The translations under genes were made by a program, and so were the position numbers. This document shows positions 5,512 to 7,011 of a DNA stretch of 7,011 nucleotides, one piece after another. Position 1 is the first letter of the stretch, and every line of letters begins with the position of its first letter. Origin of the DNA: an uncultured Clostridia bacterium (GTDB lineage Bacteria > Bacillota > Clostridia > Lachnospirales > CAG-274); NCBI GenBank assembly GCA_947629215.1, contig CANRCU010000120.1:1-7011 (forward strand), given 5' to 3'. The notes under the pieces are model-generated. The model saw nothing but the letters and a program-made list of their open reading frames with translations. It ran no database searches and was not told the DNA's origin.

Positions 5512-6459
5512 TCACTTCATGGAATCTTTTGAACCAAGAACATCCTCTATCTTACTTTCAACAAGAGCCTGTATCATTTCACGGGCAACACCGAGATAAC
5601 CGCGAGGATCAAACGCTTCGGGTTTTTCGCTGAAACTCTTTCTGATACCTGCTGTCATTGCAAGGCGTATATCGGTATCCATATTTATTTTGCAAACGCC
5701 CGATGCAGCAGCTTTTCTAAGCATATCGGCAGGTATACCGCTTGCGCCTTTTAAAGCGCCGCCGTACTGATTGCACATTTCGATAACGGCAGGATCGACC
5801 GACGAAGCGCCGTGCAGAACTATCGGGAAATTAGGATAACCTGCGTCTGCAAGTTTCTTTGTGATAACTTCAAGGCGGTCAAAGTCAAGCTTTGCCTCAC
5901 CCTTGAATTTATAAGCGCCATGGCTTGTGCCTATAGCGATAGCAAGGCTGTCAACGCCCGTTCTCTTAACAAAGTCGACTGCCTGGTCGGGATCGGTATA
6001 AGTAGCATTTGCGGCGTCTACATTTACCTCGTCCTCAACGCCTGCAAGCTTGCCAAGCTCAGCCTCAACAACAACGCCTCTTGCATGAGCATAATCTACA
6101 ACTTCTTTGGTTTTTGCAACGTTTTCTTCATATTCAAAATGAGAACCGTCGAACATGACCGATGTAAAGCCGTTCTCTATGCAAAGTTTTACCGTTTCAA
6201 GATCGGGACCGTGATCCAGATGCAAAGCTATGTCAATGCCCGTTTCTTCGATAGCTGCCTTTACCATACCGTAAAGATATTTGGGACCTGCATAGTTAAG
6301 AGCGCTTCTTGACACCTGAAGTATACAAGCCGAATTTTTTGCAGCCGCGCCGCGTGCAACGCCCTGTATGATCTCCATATTATTGATGTTGAATGCTCCT
6401 ATTGCATATTTGCCCTCATATGCTTTTTTGAACATTTCCTTGGTTGTGACCAAAGCCAT
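5512..6459 (-). CDS. fba: Class II fructose-1,6-bisphosphate aldolase
   Basis: A zinc-dependent cytoplasmic aldolase that interconverts fructose 1,6-bisphosphate with dihydroxyacetone phosphate and glyceraldehyde 3-phosphate in glycolysis/gluconeogenesis. The 315-residue protein shows the class II motifs in order: YAIGAFNINNMEI (residues 18-30), HLDHG (80-84, catalytic Asp82 and zinc-ligand His83), GFTSVMFDGSH (97-107), VEAELG (131-136, Glu134), GTSHGAYKF (177-185, zinc-ligand His180), VLHGASSV (214-221, His216), and INMDTDIR (258-265). A loop at 230-250 (GGALKGASGIPADML) is compatible with class II aldolases of clostridia. Related tagatose-bisphosphate aldolases share most motifs, but general conservation and the divergent glycolytic neighbour favour Fba. 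The ATG at 6459 has AAAGGAGG 8 bases upstream. It has its own promoter with an unusual palindrome in the leader, and no clear terminator before the guaB promoter. Confidence 0.94.
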   Translation of the reverse strand: MALVTTKEMFKKAYEGKYAIGAFNINNMEIIQGVARGAAAKNSACILQVSRSALNYAGPKYLYGMVKAAIEETGIDIALHLDHGPDLETVKLCIENGFTSVMFDGSHFEYEENVAKTKEVVDYAHARGVVVEAELGKLAGVEDEVNVDAANATYTDPDQAVDFVKRTGVDSLAIAIGTSHGAYKFKGEAKLDFDRLEVITKKLADAGYPNFPIVLHGASSVDPAVIEMCNQYGGALKGASGIPADMLRKAAASGVCKINMDTDIRLAMTAGIRKSFSEKPEAFDPRGYLGVAREMIQALVESKIEDVLGSKDSMK

Positions 6460-6526
6460 AATAAATTCCTCCTTTGCAAAAATGCTTTATTTTTATTTTT
6501 TTGCCCTTTCAGAGCAATTACAGCCC

Positions 6527-6547
6527 GTTGTTTTTGACAAAAACAAC
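6527..6547. repeat. 21-bp palindrome in the fba leader (candidate operator or hairpin)
   Basis: GTTGTTTTTG and CAAAAACAAC are perfect inverted 10-base arms around a single central base. As RNA on the minus strand it would fold as an 8-bp A-U-rich stem with a 5-base loop. It lies about 17-37 bases downstream of the predicted fba start of transcription. A longer dyad surrounds it: ATTACAG at 6517-6523 and CTGTAAT at 6563-6569. The TTGTT...AACAA ends recall Rex-type sites, but the odd length does not fit the usual 18-bp Rex operator, so no regulator is assigned. Confidence 0.55.
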
Positions 6548-6570
6548 AGTCGCTTTTTAATTCTGTAATA

Positions 6571-6599
6571 ATTATATCACACATTAAACAAATTTACAA
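6571..6599 (-). promoter_or_regulatory. Sigma-A type promoter of fba
   Basis: On the minus strand the -35 is TTGTAA (6599-6594) and the -10 a perfect TATAAT (6576-6571), with a 17-base spacer ending in TGA, an extended -10. The start is expected near 6564, giving a leader of about 105 bases that contains the palindrome at 6527-6547. Confidence 0.85.
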
Positions 6600-6658
6600 C
6601 CTTAATTTTTCATTTTTGTTAAAAAATTCACATTCATTTTTATCGTATAGTTTGGCTT

Positions 6659-6690
6659 TGCGGCAACTCAAAAAACAACAACCTGCCGCA
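6659..6690. repeat. Inverted repeat between the divergent fba and apgM promoters
   Basis: TGCGGCA (6659-6665) and TGCCGCA (6684-6690) are perfect 7-base inverted arms separated by 18 A/C-rich bases. They are the only GC-rich spots in this AT-rich stretch. The repeat is upstream of both promoters (27 bases from the apgM -35, 60 from the fba -35), so it is probably not transcribed from either. A binding site for a shared regulator is possible but unproven. Confidence 0.45.
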
Positions 6691-6716
6691 TAAGTACTCT
6701 ATCGATAAATTTAATG

Positions 6717-6745
6717 TTGAAAACAGCTTTATTTTATGATATAAT
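6717..6745 (+). promoter_or_regulatory. Sigma-A type promoter of the phosphoglycerate mutase gene
   Basis: TTGAAA (6717-6722), a 17-base spacer ending in TGA, and a perfect TATAAT (6740-6745). The expected start near 6752 gives a leader of about 50 bases. Back to back with the fba promoter, with 117 bases between the two -35 elements. Confidence 0.88.
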
Positions 6746-6802
6746 CGGTGTAATTGATAGATAAAATATAAACTTAATTTTTTTTGAAAAGAGGTAATAA
6801 AT

Positions 6803-7011
6803 ATGAAATATCTGGTTTTACTTTGTGACGGTATGGCGGATTATCCCGTTGAGGAACTCGGCGGCAAAACTCCGCTCGACGCCTCGGATACGCCCAATTT
6901 TGACAAACTGGCAAGCAAAGGTACGGTCGGTCTTGTAAAAACGGTCGCCGACGGTCTGAAACCCGGCAGCGATGTCGCAAACCTTTCGGTCCTCGGCTAC
7001 GACCCCAAGAT
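6803..7011 (+). CDS. apgM: Cofactor-independent phosphoglycerate mutase, archaeal (ApgM) type, N-terminal part
   Basis: Interconverts 3- and 2-phosphoglycerate in lower glycolysis without 2,3-bisphosphoglycerate; a cytoplasmic metalloenzyme of the alkaline phosphatase superfamily. Only 69 codons and two bases lie in the window. The protein opens MKYLVLLCDGMADYPVEELG, with metal-binding Asp9, then KTPLDASDTPNFDKLASKG (22-40), and PGSDVANLSVLGYDP (54-68), the family signature, in which Ser56 is the expected phosphorylated nucleophile. This is the shorter archaeal-type lineage (about 400 residues), distinct from the ~510-residue GpmI whose equivalent motif is GNSEVGH. The start has GAGG (6791-6794) 8 bases upstream. 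It is transcribed away from fba, placing two glycolytic genes on a shared control region. A homoserine-kinase-like relative of this family cannot be fully excluded from the N-terminus alone. Confidence 0.9.
   Translation, partial: MKYLVLLCDGMADYPVEELGGKTPLDASDTPNFDKLASKGTVGLVKTVADGLKPGSDVANLSVLGYDPK

Noticed and set aside
6399..6584. A 61-codon minus-strand frame over the fba promoter and start
   Set aside because: Its ATG is upstream of the predicted fba transcription start (in the -10 region), and it overlaps fba out of frame; the peptide resembles nothing.
6644..6671. A second fba promoter on the minus strand (TTGAGT, 16 bases, TATACG)
   Set aside because: Both hexamers match only four of six bases, and a much better promoter lies at 6571-6599.

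Overview
The window looks like ordinary chromosomal DNA from a low-to-mid-GC Gram-positive anaerobe of the class Clostridia, probably a gut Lachnospiraceae or Oscillospiraceae-type organism. Supporting this are strong AGGAGG-type ribosome binding sites, TTGACN/TATAAT promoters with extended -10 elements, the gene order pyrH-frr-uppS-cdsA, a small protein resembling the DUF5721 family of gut clostridia, and a 502-residue IMP dehydrogenase of the clostridial/Tritrichomonas type. The genus cannot be named from the sequence alone. No mobile element, CRISPR array, rRNA or tRNA is visible.

Layout, left to right. Positions 1-3603 are a minus-strand operon read from right to left. It comprises a secreted DUF3298/RsiV-like protein (2824-3603), a DUF5721-like small protein (2356-2823), pyrH (UMP kinase), frr (ribosome recycling factor), uppS (undecaprenyl diphosphate synthase) and the N-terminus of cdsA (CDP-diglyceride synthase, running off the left edge). 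A strong promoter lies at 3700-3729. The genes are tightly packed except for a 144-base gap between frr and uppS, which holds two RNA hairpins. Positions 3778-5469 are a self-contained minus-strand unit: the guaB promoter, a leader with a perfect 14-bp stem, guaB, and a perfect intrinsic terminator. Positions 5512-6599 hold fba (class II fructose-bisphosphate aldolase) with its own promoter, also on the minus strand. Positions 6460-6802 are a 343-base divergent control region with two promoters back to back and several inverted repeats. From 6803 the plus strand encodes the N-terminus of an archaeal-type cofactor-independent phosphoglycerate mutase (apgM), cut by the right edge.

Functionally, the window joins UTP/CTP and membrane precursor supply (pyrH, cdsA), cell-wall lipid carrier synthesis (uppS), translation recycling (frr), guanine nucleotide synthesis (guaB) and glycolysis (fba, apgM). 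The genes are housekeeping, and I found no new defence or mobile system. The observations most worth following are regulatory. First is the structured leader RNA of guaB, which I cannot match to a known riboswitch class. Second is the two-hairpin junction between frr and uppS. Third is the set of dyads in the fba/apgM control region. The IMP dehydrogenase is also of interest, because its residue numbering matches that of the eukaryotic parasite Tritrichomonas foetus.
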